Source: Opitutus sp. ER46 (GTDB taxonomy: Bacteria > Verrucomicrobiota > Verrucomicrobiia > Opitutales > Opitutaceae). Taken from it: DNA of 64,000 bases. The position numbers were made by a program, and so were the translations under genes. Where the stretch lies: positions 825,583-889,582 of the forward strand of contig NZ_QAYX01000025.1 of assembly GCF_003054705.1 (NCBI RefSeq), written 5' to 3'. Below the pieces are notes generated by a model. It saw only the letters and a program-made list of their open reading frames with translations, did not search any database and was not told where the DNA came from. Positions 9,542-21,670 of this stretch are shown piece by piece; positions within the stretch are counted from its first letter, which is position 1; every line of letters begins with the position of its first letter.

Positions 9542-10329
9542 GGCTCGCGATCAAGTACGCCGGACGTGAGCTTCGGGTGGAGGAGGCGCGGTTTGTCGGA
9601 GGGTGCGCCGAGCTGATGTGGCGCGAGGCCGGCGAGGCGCTCCTGGCGGCGGCGCCGCTCACGTTTGCAATGGTGACGCAGAACCTGGACCTGTCGGAGG
9701 CGCTGCAGACCTTCGCGATGCGGGCGCCGGCGACCGATATCGAGCGGGCGCGGCGGGCGGTCACGGACTGGCTGCGACCGGGCGAGGAACTGGCCGTCGA
9801 TTCGAGCCGGACTCGCGGCCTCGTCCTGCTCTCGCTCGGGCACCTGCATTGGGCGGCGCAGCATGCGGCCCGGGGGCACGTCGGTGAGGCGCATGCGCAC
9901 ACTGCCGCAGCGGTGTCGGTTCGGGCGCGTACCCTCGAGCACGAGTCGCTGCTGATCGGAGGTTTCGACCGGCTGGCGCGGCTGGTGGGGGAGGTGGAAG
10001 GCCTGGCCGACGGGCGGCCGCTGAGCGCCGAGTTTGCCGGCATCACTCCCGTGGGCTACTCGCCGGAGATCCTGCCTGATCTGATCGAACGATTGGTGGA
10101 CGGCGGCGCGTCGGAAGGCGGGATCACCTGCGTCATGGAATCACTGGTCCGGCGGGCGGACTGGTCCTCGGTCCGGGCGCTATCCCGGACCGGCGCGGTG
10201 CACCGGGCGGTGCTGGGGCCGATCGTGCAGCGCATCCTGTTTCGGATGCCCGACCTCTCGGCCCGGGGGCGGGCCCAGTTGCTATACCTGGCGCAGGGCC
10301 TCGCGCACCCGACGACCGATGCCGGTTAG
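9538..10329 (+). CDS. Hypothetical protein, second of a coupled pair
   Basis: A 263-residue helical protein of unknown family, starting at the ATG that overlaps the upstream stop (ATGA). It contains an Ala/His-rich helical stretch (LGHLHWAAQHAARGHVGEAHAH) at about 103-124 that resembles part of a TPR-like array; no enzyme motif is visible. Its TAG overlaps the TAA of convergent tyrS (10326-10329), so there is no terminator between them. Confidence 0.6.
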   Translation: MRLAIKYAGRELRVEEARFVGGCAELMWREAGEALLAAAPLTFAMVTQNLDLSEALQTFAMRAPATDIERARRAVTDWLRPGEELAVDSSRTRGLVLLSLGHLHWAAQHAARGHVGEAHAHTAAAVSVRARTLEHESLLIGGFDRLARLVGEVEGLADGRPLSAEFAGITPVGYSPEILPDLIERLVDGGASEGGITCVMESLVRRADWSSVRALSRTGAVHRAVLGPIVQRILFRMPDLSARGRAQLLYLAQGLAHPTTDAG

Positions 10330-11609
10330 CGCACGTGCAGGACGGCGTAGCTGCGCTTGCCCTTGCGGAGAAGCAGGTACTTGCCGAAGAGCAGGTCCGA
10401 CGTCGCGACGGTGCGGCCGAGCTCGGCGAACCGGACGTTGTTCAGGTAGATACCACCGCCCTCGACGTCCTTGCGCGCCTGACCCTTTGAAGGGGCGAGC
10501 CCGCAGGCGAGGAGGAGGTCAATGATCGTGACCGGCGCCGCTGCGGCCTCGAGCTTGGCGCGCTCGAAGTCACGGGTGGGCACTTCGCCGACCACATCGC
10601 GGAACGTCTCCTCGGAGGTGTCGCCGATCTCGGCGCCGAAGAGGATCTCGCTGGCCTTGAGCGCGCCCTCGAGGGCGGCCTGGCCGTGCACGAGCCGGGT
10701 GACCTCGCGGGCGAGGGCCTTGTGGGCTTCGCGGGCGCCGGGATTGGCGGCGTGCCGGGCCTCGAGGGCCTCGATCTCCTCGCGCGTGAGGAAGGTGAAC
10801 TTGCGCAGGTACTCGGAGACCTTGGCGTCCTCTGTGTTCACGAAGAACTGGTACAGCTTGTAGGGGCTCGTCTTCTTGGGATCGAGCCACACGGCGCCAC
10901 CCTCGGTTTTGCCGAACTTGGTGCCATCGGCCTTGGTGATGAGCGGGAACGTCCAGCCCCAGGCGGGCACGCCGAGCTTGCGGCGGATGAAGTCCGTGCC
11001 GGCGGTGATGTTGCCCCACTGGTCGGAGCCGCCGATCTGCAGCTCGCAGCCGTAGGTCTTGCGGAGGTGGTAGAAATCGTGGGCCTGCAGCAACTGGTAG
11101 CTGAACTCGGTGTAGCTGATCCCGTTGTCGCCCTCCATGCGGGACTTCACGGAGTCCTTCGCGAGCATGACGTTCAGCGAAAAGTACTTTCCGACGTCGC
11201 GCAGGAAATCGAGGTAGCTGAGTGGCGCGGTCCAGTCGGCATTGTCGACGAGGCGGGCGGGATTGCCGGCGACGTTGAAATCGAGGAGCCGGCCGAGCTG
11301 GTCCTTGATGCAGCTGACGTTGTGGGCGAGCTGTTCGCGGGTGAGCAGGTTGCGCTCGGCGGATTTGCCCGACGGGTCGCCGATCATGCCGGTCGCGCCG
11401 CCGGCGAGCGCAAGCGGGTGGTGGCCGGCGAGCTGGAAGCGGCGCAGGGTGAGCTGGCCCATGAGGTGGCCGACGTGCAGCGAGTCGCCCGTGGGATCGA
11501 AGCCGCAATAGAGCGTGACCGGCCCTTCGCTGAGGCGCTTGGTGAGCGCGTCGAGGTCGGTGCAGTCGGCCAGGAGGCCGCGCCACTGGAGGTCTTCGAT
11601 GAATGTCAT
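10326..11609 (-). CDS. tyrS: Tyrosyl-tRNA synthetase
   Basis: This 427-residue class I synthetase charges tRNA-Tyr. The HIGH-type motif HVGH is at 45-48, the KMSKS-type loop KFGKT at 231-235, and a C-terminal S4-like RNA-binding domain (SKGQARKDVEGGGIYLNN) lies at about 360-427. The open frame continues upstream through a low-complexity tract, but homology begins at MTFIEDLQWRGLL, so the ATG at 11609 is used. Its 3' end overlaps the convergent hypothetical gene by 4 bases. No T-box leader was recognised. Confidence 0.95.
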   Translation of the reverse strand: MTFIEDLQWRGLLADCTDLDALTKRLSEGPVTLYCGFDPTGDSLHVGHLMGQLTLRRFQLAGHHPLALAGGATGMIGDPSGKSAERNLLTREQLAHNVSCIKDQLGRLLDFNVAGNPARLVDNADWTAPLSYLDFLRDVGKYFSLNVMLAKDSVKSRMEGDNGISYTEFSYQLLQAHDFYHLRKTYGCELQIGGSDQWGNITAGTDFIRRKLGVPAWGWTFPLITKADGTKFGKTEGGAVWLDPKKTSPYKLYQFFVNTEDAKVSEYLRKFTFLTREEIEALEARHAANPGAREAHKALAREVTRLVHGQAALEGALKASEILFGAEIGDTSEETFRDVVGEVPTRDFERAKLEAAAAPVTIIDLLLACGLAPSKGQARKDVEGGGIYLNNVRFAELGRTVATSDLLFGKYLLLRKGKRSYAVLHVR

Positions 11610-12119
11610 GGCAGAAGCGGGGGAGTTAACCCGGCGCAGGGCGGGACCGTCAAGGGGCACGAGAGTGAAAGTAAAAGTGAGAGTGAAAGTGAGAGTGAGG
11701 GTGAACGTGAGAGGGAGCGCGAGTGAGAGCGGGGGTGGGGGGCGGGCCTGAGTCCATCCGAGCACCGCGATTTGCGAAAGGGGCGCGGGATTCTGCGCGC
11801 GGATTGCGTGGAAACTGGGGCGATAGGCTGAGCCACCCGTCGGACGCGTGACGCATTGCGCCCCTCGCGGGACAGAAATCCGCCCGGGCGGCACCCCTTT
11901 TGCACCCCGGAGTCGCCGCGATGGATTCAAGGTCGCGTCCCTTTCCGCCCCTGCGGCGGGTTTGAGCGCGTGCTGGCAGCGCGGCTTATGGCCGATGGGG
12001 TGAAAACAGTAACCCTCCTGTTACGTGGAATTTCGATTTGCGACGGCTCAGAGGGCGACACAACGTTCCGTTTCCCGGCGGCCCATTGCTGTCCGGCGAT
12101 TCCTAACCACACGACTCCC
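11610..12119. other. Divergent intergenic region between tyrS and peroxiredoxin
   Basis: 510 bases without a convincing gene. It contains the hexamer tract at 11661-11730 and must carry both promoters. A short GTAAC/GTTAC inverted repeat (12009-12013, 12020-12024) lies about 100 bases before the peroxiredoxin start, but it is too short to call an operator. Confidence 0.5.
11661..11730. repeat. Six-base-period purine tract (GAGAGT/GAAAGT type)
   Basis: A 70-base tract in which nearly every sixth base is a pyrimidine and the other five are purines (units GAGAGT, GAAAGT, GAGGGT, GAACGT). It lies 52 bases upstream of the tyrS start, between divergent genes. It belongs to the same family as tracts near 28.6, 35.0, 36.0 and 42.7 kb. 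Confidence 0.8.
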
Positions 12120-12593
12120 ATGGCTATTCCAGTTGGTACCCACGCACCTGATTTCACGCTCAAGACGAAGACCGCCGATGGTCTCAAGGATGTGAAGTTG
12201 AGCGAGAATTTCGGGCAGCGCTCCACGGTCCTGTTGTTCTTCCCCCTCGCGTTCACCGGAGTGTGCACGCAGGAGATGTGCGACCAGTCGGGCGGCTTGG
12301 CCGACTATGAGAAGCTCGGCGCGACGGTGTATGCCATCAGCGTCGACAGCCCGTTCGCGCAGGAGGCTTGGGCCAAGGCGAACCGGATCGGCCTCACGCT
12401 GCTCTCGGACCTGAACAAGACCACGATCAAGGCTTACGACGTGGTGTTCCCGATGCTGGCGGGCGTGGGTGACACGGCTGCGCGCGCGGCCTTCGTCATC
12501 GGCAAGGACGGCATCGTGAAGTACGCCGAGCAAACGCCGACGCCGAAAGACCTGCCCAATTTCGTGGCGATCAAGGCCGCCCTGGCCAAATAA
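12120..12593 (+). CDS. Peroxiredoxin (AhpC/TSA, BCP/AhpE-like)
   Basis: A 157-residue thiol peroxidase that would reduce hydrogen peroxide or organic hydroperoxides in the cytoplasm. The peroxidatic motif FTGVCTQEMC gives C49 and a second Cys at 54, the i+5 spacing of PrxQ/BCP-type atypical two-Cys enzymes. The N-terminus GTHAPDFTL is typical. The frame is open upstream, but the ATG at 12120 matches the family start. A 9-bp hairpin lies between it and acnA. Confidence 0.9.
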   Translation: MAIPVGTHAPDFTLKTKTADGLKDVKLSENFGQRSTVLLFFPLAFTGVCTQEMCDQSGGLADYEKLGATVYAISVDSPFAQEAWAKANRIGLTLLSDLNKTTIKAYDVVFPMLAGVGDTAARAAFVIGKDGIVKYAEQTPTPKDLPNFVAIKAALAK

Positions 12594-12620
12594 GGCCAGC
12601 ACGACGACGGCGACATGACC

Positions 12621-12640
12621 GGCGGCGGACCTCCGCCGCC
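12621..12640. terminator. GC hairpin between peroxiredoxin and acnA
   Basis: Perfect 9-base arms (12621-12629 and 12632-12640) lie 28 bases after the peroxiredoxin stop and 50 bases before the acnA start. It may be a terminator or a structure in the acnA leader; there is no T-run. Confidence 0.4.
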
Positions 12641-12689
12641 CGGCGTTGTCACGTCCCCTGTTGCCGCACCCTCACTGTCCCTACTCCCC

Positions 12690-15542
<2,853 letters not shown>

Positions 15543-15677
15543 CGGCCAGGGGGATAGGCAGTTTCCGCATCCGGTTGACATTAAAGCGGGCCGGCGGGCG
15601 GGGCGATTGAGTAATGAGCGCACTTGCCCCGCCTCCTGAAACAGCAACATTCCAGACGTAGAACCGGAAATTTTCCC

Positions 15678-16187
15678 ATGACCGACGCTGGCAAACCCGT
15701 GTATCTGGTGGATGCGTACTCCGACCCGGTGGTCGTGCGCATCGACGGGCGCGCGAGCTTCCAGAACAGCGGATGCCTGCGGGATTTTATCCTGGAGATG
15801 CTGCAGCGGGGAAAGAACCGCTTCGTGATCGATTTCCGGGCGTGCGCGAGCATGGACAGCACGTTTCTCGGCATGCTGGCGGGCGCCGCCATCGAGCTGC
15901 GCAAGACGTCGCCGGCGGGCAGTCTGGTCGTGGCGCGGCCCGGCCCGCGCAACCTCGAGCTGATTCGGAATCTTGGCCTGCACCGCCTGCTCACGCTGGA
16001 CTCCGGCGAGGCGGTCCCGCCGCTGGAGAACTGCAACACGCCGCTCGCCTGCAAGACCCGCAGCGAGATTGAAACGGCGCGCCAGGTCCTCGAGGCGCAC
16101 GAGCATCTCATCAGCGTCGATGAGGAAAACCGCTCCAAGTTTCAGGATGTGCTGACGTTCCTGCGCTCGCGCGTCGCACAGCAGTGA
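15678..16187 (+). CDS. STAS domain protein (anti-sigma factor antagonist-like)
   Basis: A 169-residue protein with an N-terminal STAS domain (about 5-115). The motif DFRACASMDSTFLGML matches the SpoIIAA/RsbV loop, where the Ser after Asp is the usual phosphorylation site. A C-terminal helical extension of about 50 residues follows. An RsbU-type phosphatase begins 225 bases downstream, so this is likely its substrate in a partner-switching pathway. No cognate anti-sigma kinase is in the window. Confidence 0.85.
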   Translation: MTDAGKPVYLVDAYSDPVVVRIDGRASFQNSGCLRDFILEMLQRGKNRFVIDFRACASMDSTFLGMLAGAAIELRKTSPAGSLVVARPGPRNLELIRNLGLHRLLTLDSGEAVPPLENCNTPLACKTRSEIETARQVLEAHEHLISVDEENRSKFQDVLTFLRSRVAQQ

Positions 16188-16204
16188 CGGCGCGAACGGC
16201 GGCC

Positions 16205-16300
16205 GGCCTCTGATTTCTAAAATCCGGCTTCTGGCTTCAGGCCTCTGACCTCTGAGTTCAGGCTTCTGGCTTCCGATCTCCGGCCGCTGGGTCCGCGCGG
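16205..16300. repeat. Low-complexity CTTCTGG/CCTCTGA-type tract
   Basis: A run of short near-repeats (GGCTTCTGG, CAGGCCTCTGACCTCTGA, CAGGCTTCTGG) between the STAS gene and the phosphatase gene. Similar text-like tracts of TCAGA/CTGAAG words occur after genes at 47.3 and 49.0 kb. Confidence 0.6.
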
Positions 16301-16412
16301 CATTTGGCTTTGCCCTGTAGGCGATCCGCCCCAACGTGCCGGCTGCGGTACCTCCTTGGCCTCGTAAGCTTTCGAGCGCTGGCGCCGAGGCCGGTTCCGC
16401 GCCCGCTTCGCC

Positions 16413-17858
16413 ATGTCCCATCCCGTCCTCACCGTCATCCTGCTGGCATTGCTGCTCGCGGTCGCGCTTAGCCTGCGACGGGCGCGGCGGTCCGCCGACG
16501 CCGCAGCGGTGGCGGCGCGCCGGCTGCGCGAGGACCGCCAGCGGTTGCTGGACTTCATGCATTTCATGACGCAGGCGCTGGGCGCAGGGCTGTCGCGGCA
16601 GGAGCTGCAGCAGCGGATCGTCCACGCGGCGATCATCTGCACCGGCGCGCTGAGCGGCTGCTTCTTCGTGCGCACGTCGCGGAACACCATGCGCAGCGTG
16701 GCAGTGGAGGGCCTGTTTCCGCCGCACCGGCCGCTGACCGACGAGGTGAAGGCGGCGTTGACGACGCGCGCCAAGTTTCTCGAGCACGTGTTGAAGGCGG
16801 AGGAGTTCCCGGTGGAGGAGGGGATCGTCGGGCGCGTCGCCCGGAACCGGCGCGGCGAGCTGCTCGCCGACGCCGAGGCCGATGCGCGCATGGTCAAGCA
16901 CGACGACCCGGCGCTGCGGGTACGTTCGGTGATCGTGGTGCCGCTGGTGTTTCGCCGGCAGTTCTTCGGCGTCCTCGCCGTGACCAACCCGGCGGGCGGC
17001 CGCCGGTTCACGCCGGCGGAGTTTCACCTGATGGAGTCGCTCGCGGAGCAGGCGGCGCTCGCGCTGCACAACGCCGAGTTCCTCCACCTGCAGATGGAGC
17101 GGCGGCAGCTCGACCTCGATCTTTCGCTCGCGAGCAGCATCCAGCAGATGCTGCTGCCGCGGGAGGAGCTGCGCTTCGACGGCGTGGAGCTCAACGCCCG
17201 GTACAAGTCGGCCCAGAAGGTGGGCGGCGACTTCTACGACGTCTTCGCGCTCTCACCGGAGCGGCTCGGCGTGGTCGTGGGTGACGTCTCCGGGAAAGGG
17301 ATACCGGCCTCGCTGCTGATGGCGATTTGCCGGACGCACCTGCGCCAGATCGCGCCGCGCCACACGTCGCCCGGTGCCGCGCTGGTGGAGTTGAACCGCA
17401 CCATGGGCGGCGACTGCCACGGCCAGCTCTACATCACGCTGCTGTACGCGATCATCGATGTGCGCCGCAACGAGCTGACGTATGCGCGGGCGGGCCACGA
17501 GTGCCCGCTGCTCGTGCGGCGCGATCCGGCGGCCGGTCGCGTGCGGGCGGAGTTCGGGGCGGGCGAGGGCATGGCGGTGGGCATGGTGCCGGACGCGATG
17601 TTCGCCGAGACGATGGCCGACCACACCGAGCGTTTTGAGCCGGGGAGCGTGTGCGTGCTCTACACCGACGGGCTGACGGAAGCGCCCAATGAGGACGGCA
17701 AGGAGTTCTCGGGCGCGCGGTTGGCCGACATGGTCGTGGCGGCCTTTGCGCTGCCCCCGCGGGCGGTCAACGACGCGGTCCTGGCGGCGGCCGAACGCTT
17801 CACCGGCGGCACGCCACAGCGGGACGATTTTACGCTCGTCACAGTTCGAAGAGTTTGA
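16413..17858 (+). CDS. GAF-SpoIIE (RsbU-like) serine phosphatase, membrane-anchored
   Basis: A 481-residue protein. An N-terminal helix ([19 protein letters not shown]) anchors it, a GAF domain spans about 60-215, and a PP2C/SpoIIE phosphatase domain spans about 250-480. All the metal-binding motifs are present: [21 protein letters not shown] and RDDFTLV. Such enzymes dephosphorylate STAS-domain antagonists, and the STAS gene immediately upstream is the obvious candidate. trpB begins 38 bases downstream, so co-transcription is possible, though the functions appear unrelated. Confidence 0.9.
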   Translation: MSHPVLTVILLALLLAVALSLRRARRSADAAAVAARRLREDRQRLLDFMHFMTQALGAGLSRQELQQRIVHAAIICTGALSGCFFVRTSRNTMRSVAVEGLFPPHRPLTDEVKAALTTRAKFLEHVLKAEEFPVEEGIVGRVARNRRGELLADAEADARMVKHDDPALRVRSVIVVPLVFRRQFFGVLAVTNPAGGRRFTPAEFHLMESLAEQAALALHNAEFLHLQMERRQLDLDLSLASSIQQMLLPREELRFDGVELNARYKSAQKVGGDFYDVFALSPERLGVVVGDVSGKGIPASLLMAICRTHLRQIAPRHTSPGAALVELNRTMGGDCHGQLYITLLYAIIDVRRNELTYARAGHECPLLVRRDPAAGRVRAEFGAGEGMAVGMVPDAMFAETMADHTERFEPGSVCVLYTDGLTEAPNEDGKEFSGARLADMVVAAFALPPRAVNDAVLAAAERFTGGTPQRDDFTLVTVRRV

Positions 17859-17896
17859 AGTGGCGCCATCGATCGCAGGCCTTACCGTGCGCTCGC

Positions 17897-19123
17897 ATGT
17901 CCGCCGTTTCCTCGTCCTCCCCCTCCGATCGTTTCAGCCTGCCTGACGCGGGCGGTCACTTTGGCCGCTATGGCGGCGTGTTTGTGCCGGAGACCCTGAT
18001 GACGGCGCTGCAGGAACTCGGGGACGTGTACGCGGCGGCGCGGCAGGATCCGGAGTTCCAGCGGGAGTTGCGGCACCACCTGAAGGAGTTCGCGGGACGC
18101 CCCACCGAGCTCTATTTCGCGGAGCGGCTGACCGAGTATGCGGGCGGGGCGAAGATTTACCTCAAGCGCGAGGACCTGCTGCACACGGGGGCGCACAAGA
18201 TCAACAACGCGCTCGCCCAGGCCCTGCTGGCGCGCCGCATGGGCAAGAAGCGGATCATCGCCGAGACCGGGGCCGGCCAGCACGGCGTCGCGACGGCGGC
18301 GGTGTGCGCCAAGTTTGGTCTCGAGTGTGTCGTGTACATGGGCGCGGTGGACATGGAACGCCAGGCCCTGAACGTCTTCCGCATGCGGCTGATGGGCGCC
18401 GAGGTGCGCGGGGTGGAGGCCGGCCAGAAGACGCTCAAGGAGGCGATCAACGAGGCGATGCGCGACTGGGTGACCAACGTCCGCAGCACCCACTACATCC
18501 TCGGTTCGGCGCTCGGCGCGCACCCGTACCCGATGATGGTCCGCGATTTTCACCGGGTGATCGGCCAGGAGGTGCGCGAGCAGATCCTGGCGCGGGAGCA
18601 GCGCCTGCCCGACGAGATGGTGGCCTGCGTGGGCGGTGGCTCGAATGCGATCGGCTTCTTCTTCGAGTTCCTCGACGAACCCTCGGTCCGCCTGGTCGGA
18701 GTCGAGGCGGGAGGCCGCGGCATCAAGCGCGGCGAACACGCGGCCCGCTTCGAGGGCGGCAAACTCGGCGTGCTCCAGGGCAGCAAAACCTACATTCTCC
18801 AGAACCCCGATGGGCAGATCGAGCTGACGCATTCGGTGAGCGCGGGCCTGGACTACGCGGCGATCGGCCCCGAGCACGCCTATTACCGCGATCGGAACCG
18901 CGTGCAGTACGCGTACGCCTGCGACGACGAGGTGATCGAGACGTTCCAGCTTTGTTCACGCCTCGAAGGCATCATCCCGGCGCTCGAGAGCACCCATGCC
19001 CTGGTCCACGGCCTCAAGCGCGCGAAAGAGATGCGGAAGGACCAGATCATCGTGATCAACCTCTCCGGACGCGGGGACAAGGACGTGAACCAGGTCGCCA
19101 AGATTCTGGGCGTGACGCTGTGA
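17897..19123 (+). CDS. trpB: Tryptophan synthase beta chain
   Basis: This 408-residue PLP enzyme joins indole and serine to make tryptophan. The PLP lysine motif HTGAHKINN (K101), [10 protein letters not shown] and GGGSNAIG phosphate loop are present. The start at 17897 gives [13 protein letters not shown] before the conserved [13 protein letters not shown]. trpA is not nearby, so the trp genes appear dispersed. Confidence 0.96.
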   Translation: MSAVSSSSPSDRFSLPDAGGHFGRYGGVFVPETLMTALQELGDVYAAARQDPEFQRELRHHLKEFAGRPTELYFAERLTEYAGGAKIYLKREDLLHTGAHKINNALAQALLARRMGKKRIIAETGAGQHGVATAAVCAKFGLECVVYMGAVDMERQALNVFRMRLMGAEVRGVEAGQKTLKEAINEAMRDWVTNVRSTHYILGSALGAHPYPMMVRDFHRVIGQEVREQILAREQRLPDEMVACVGGGSNAIGFFFEFLDEPSVRLVGVEAGGRGIKRGEHAARFEGGKLGVLQGSKTYILQNPDGQIELTHSVSAGLDYAAIGPEHAYYRDRNRVQYAYACDDEVIETFQLCSRLEGIIPALESTHALVHGLKRAKEMRKDQIIVINLSGRGDKDVNQVAKILGVTL

Positions 19124-19207
19124 TTCCCCAAGCTGCGCGGGTGGTGCGACGACCAAATCGGTCGGCAGCCTTGCCACGGGTTGGTTGATACCTGTTACAT
19201 CCCTCTC

Positions 19208-20080
19208 ATGCGCAGCATGACAGGCTACGGCCGGGCCACGGCCGCACTAGAGGAGCACACGCTGACGGTCCAAGTCAGCTCCGTTAACCGCAAGACCCTC
19301 GACCTTACCATCGCGGCTCCCGAGGAGTGGGAGGCGTTGGAGCCGGTGGTCGCCGAACTCGTGCGCAAATTTGCCGCGCGCGGCAAGGTCCACGTCAGCA
19401 TCGAGATGACGGGTGAGAAGTCGGCGGCTGCGACCGCGTGGGACGAGGATGCGGCCGCGGAAGCCCTGGAGCGGCTGGAACGTTTTGCAGCGCAGTCAGG
19501 CGTGAAATTCGAGCCGACTGCGGAGCTCCTCTGGGAGGTAGCCAATGCGCAAAAGCGCGAGGACCTGTTGCCTCCGGCGGAGCGGGCGCAGGCTGTGGTG
19601 AGTGCCACGGTCACGGCCGCGCTACGGGCGTTTGCCGCGATGCGCGCGAAGGAGGGCGAGTCGCTGTTCGTCGATTTCATCAAGCGGGCGCAGACGCTGC
19701 ACCGATATGTCGAGGCGATCGCCGCGCGGGCGCCCCAGGTGCCCTCGCACTACCGCGAACAGCTGATGAAGCGGCTGCGCGAGGCCGGGCTGGAGCTCGA
19801 CCTGAATGACGAGCGCGTGCTGCGGGAGATCGCGCTGTTCGCCGACCGCTGTGACGTCAGCGAGGAGATCACGCGCCTGCGGAGCCATTTTGAACAGTTC
19901 ACGGCGCTGCTGAAGTCCGATGGCGAGATCGGCCGCAAGGCCGAGTTTCTCCTGCAGGAGATTGGCCGGGAGGTGAACACGATCGGCAGCAAGGCCAACG
20001 ATCTGACGATCGCGCGGTCCGTCATTGAGCTGAAGAACGAGCTCGAGCGGATCCGCGAGCAGATGGCCAACGTGGAGTAG
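19208..20080 (+). CDS. yicC: YicC family protein (endoribonuclease/RNase adaptor-like)
   Basis: A 290-residue YicC protein. The invariant N-terminus MRSMTGYGRA and the C-terminal block GRKAEFLLQEIGREVNTIGSKA are diagnostic. In E. coli YicC is linked to small-RNA turnover and endoribonuclease activity. The ATG at 19208 places the family N-terminus at residue 1. It is convergent with lspA. Confidence 0.92.
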   Translation: MRSMTGYGRATAALEEHTLTVQVSSVNRKTLDLTIAAPEEWEALEPVVAELVRKFAARGKVHVSIEMTGEKSAAATAWDEDAAAEALERLERFAAQSGVKFEPTAELLWEVANAQKREDLLPPAERAQAVVSATVTAALRAFAAMRAKEGESLFVDFIKRAQTLHRYVEAIAARAPQVPSHYREQLMKRLREAGLELDLNDERVLREIALFADRCDVSEEITRLRSHFEQFTALLKSDGEIGRKAEFLLQEIGREVNTIGSKANDLTIARSVIELKNELERIREQMANVE

Positions 20081-20143
20081 GCGAGGAGGTCCGCCGGTCC
20101 GGCGCGCGGAGTGCAGCTGGCCGCGGGAGGCGAGCGCGGCGCC

Positions 20144-20731
20144 CTACGGCGTCGGCGGGGTCGGTGCGGCGGGCTGCGGGGTACGCAGCGAGATCCACAG
20201 GTAAACGATCACGCCGATGCAAATGCCGGAGTCCGCGACGTTGAACGTCGGGTAAACGTAGTCGCCGAAGTGCAGATCGATGAAATCGATCACGTGGCGA
20301 TAGACCAGCCGGTCGGTGAGGTTGCCGGCGATGCCGCCGCAGAGGAGGCCGAAGGCGATCTGCGCGGCGCGCTGGTGGAGTCCGAGCGCGCGGCGCCAGA
20401 GGAAGATTGCGGCGAGGGTCCCGACCGCGAGGGTCGCCAGCATCACGCTGCGGCCGGAGAACATGCTCCAAGCCGCGCCGGTGTTGCCGACGTGGACGAG
20501 GTTGAAGAAGCCGGGGATCACCGGGATTGCGCCGGAGGCCTCGCCGTAGGTGGGGAACGGGAGCCGGGCGACGATCCAGAGCTTCGTGAGCTGGTCGAGC
20601 GCGTATACCGTGAGCGCGAGCAGCCAAAGCTGCCGGTAGCGCAGCAGCCGTTGCGGCAGGGGCCGGCGCGCGGGCGCAACCGGCGGGGTGGCCGCCGTGA
20701 CCGGCGGTGGGCTGGGAGGTGTGTCGGACAT
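20144..20731 (-). CDS. lspA: Lipoprotein signal peptidase
   Basis: A 195-residue aspartic protease of the inner membrane that cleaves lipoprotein signal peptides. Four hydrophobic helices are visible, with the two catalytic Asp motifs GNLTDRL and FNVADSGI. The N- and C-termini are Pro/Ala-rich extensions. It is the last gene of an ileS-dksA-lspA transcription unit, with 37 bases to dksA. Confidence 0.93.
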   Translation of the reverse strand: MSDTPPSPPPVTAATPPVAPARRPLPQRLLRYRQLWLLALTVYALDQLTKLWIVARLPFPTYGEASGAIPVIPGFFNLVHVGNTGAAWSMFSGRSVMLATLAVGTLAAIFLWRRALGLHQRAAQIAFGLLCGGIAGNLTDRLVYRHVIDFIDLHFGDYVYPTFNVADSGICIGVIVYLWISLRTPQPAAPTPPTP

Positions 20732-20768
20732 GCGCGGCCGTCAGCCGTGGAGCATGGCTGGAACCGGA

Positions 20769-21647
20769 TCAGTCCTCGCCGCCCTCGTCGTCCGCCATCT
20801 TGCCGCCTTCCTCGCCCATTTCGGCAAACAGACCGGGCTGGGTGCGGGTGCGGTGACGGTTGCGCTCGATCTCCTTCTGGGCCTCGGCGGAGTAGCGGGT
20901 GAAAGGCACGGCCAGGAGGCGTTCCTTGGAGATGGGCTTGGCGGTGATTTCGCAGATCCCGTAGGTGCCTTCGCGGATGCGCTTGATGGCCGCATCGATC
21001 TCGGAGAGGGCCTCCTGCTCGCTGGCGACCATGCTGAGGGCGAAGTCGCGGTCGAAGGTGTCGGTGCCGGCGTCGGCCATGTGCTGGCCGTAGGCGGAAA
21101 GGTCACCCGCGTCGTCCTTGGAGGAGCGCTTCAGGGTTTCCTCCGAGTGGCGTTCGATGCCCTCGGTGAGGCTGGAGCGCAGGTCGAGGAGGAGGCGGTA
21201 GTACCGGCGGAACTTCTCGGGCACGTCCTTCTCGTCGAGCGTCTCGGTGGGCTTTCCCTTCTTGGGATTGAAGCCGAGGATATCGGCGAGCGACGCGGCC
21301 TTGATGTGCTGCGGCTTGGCCGCCTTTTCGAGATTCGCCGCCGGTTTGGCCGGCGCGTTCTTGGCGGTTTTGGGGAAGGGCGATTCGGTCTTGGTGGAGA
21401 CCGTCTGGGCGATGGCGCGGGCTTCGTCGAGGCTGAAGGCGATCGGCTTCGAAGCGGTTTTCCGCTTGAGGATGCTGTCGCGCAGGGCGGATTTCTTTGA
21501 AGGTTTTTCCATGGTCTGGGAACGGGTTGCGGGTTGGGCCGCCGGAACCGGATGCTTCACCTCAACCTTCGCCGGTTTATGGCTGGGTTTGTGAGGGGCG
21601 GGTTTCGGGACGGGTTTCTTGGCGTGAGCCTTGGTTTTGGTGGCCAT
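20769..21647 (-). CDS. DksA/TraR family protein with Lys/Pro-rich N-terminus and degenerate zinc finger
   Basis: A 292-residue protein. The C-terminal part (about 140-270) has the DksA fold: a coiled coil, then YGICEITAKPISKERLLAVP. In canonical DksA this region reads CxxC...CxxC; here only one Cys remains (CEIT) and the second pair is RYSA, so zinc binding is unlikely. The first 130 residues are a basic, Lys/Pro/Ala-rich extension that resembles histone-like tails. It lies 23 bases after ileS and before lspA. A role at RNA polymerase is inferred from the fold. Confidence 0.85.
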   Translation of the reverse strand: MATKTKAHAKKPVPKPAPHKPSHKPAKVEVKHPVPAAQPATRSQTMEKPSKKSALRDSILKRKTASKPIAFSLDEARAIAQTVSTKTESPFPKTAKNAPAKPAANLEKAAKPQHIKAASLADILGFNPKKGKPTETLDEKDVPEKFRRYYRLLLDLRSSLTEGIERHSEETLKRSSKDDAGDLSAYGQHMADAGTDTFDRDFALSMVASEQEALSEIDAAIKRIREGTYGICEITAKPISKERLLAVPFTRYSAEAQKEIERNRHRTRTQPGLFAEMGEEGGKMADDEGGED

Positions 21648-21670
21648 GGGGAGTTTTGGGACGGTGCAAT

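Noticed and set aside
12009..12024. GTAAC/GTTAC inverted repeat as an OxyR-like site before the peroxiredoxin gene
   Set aside because: Five-base arms are too short, and no extended consensus is present.
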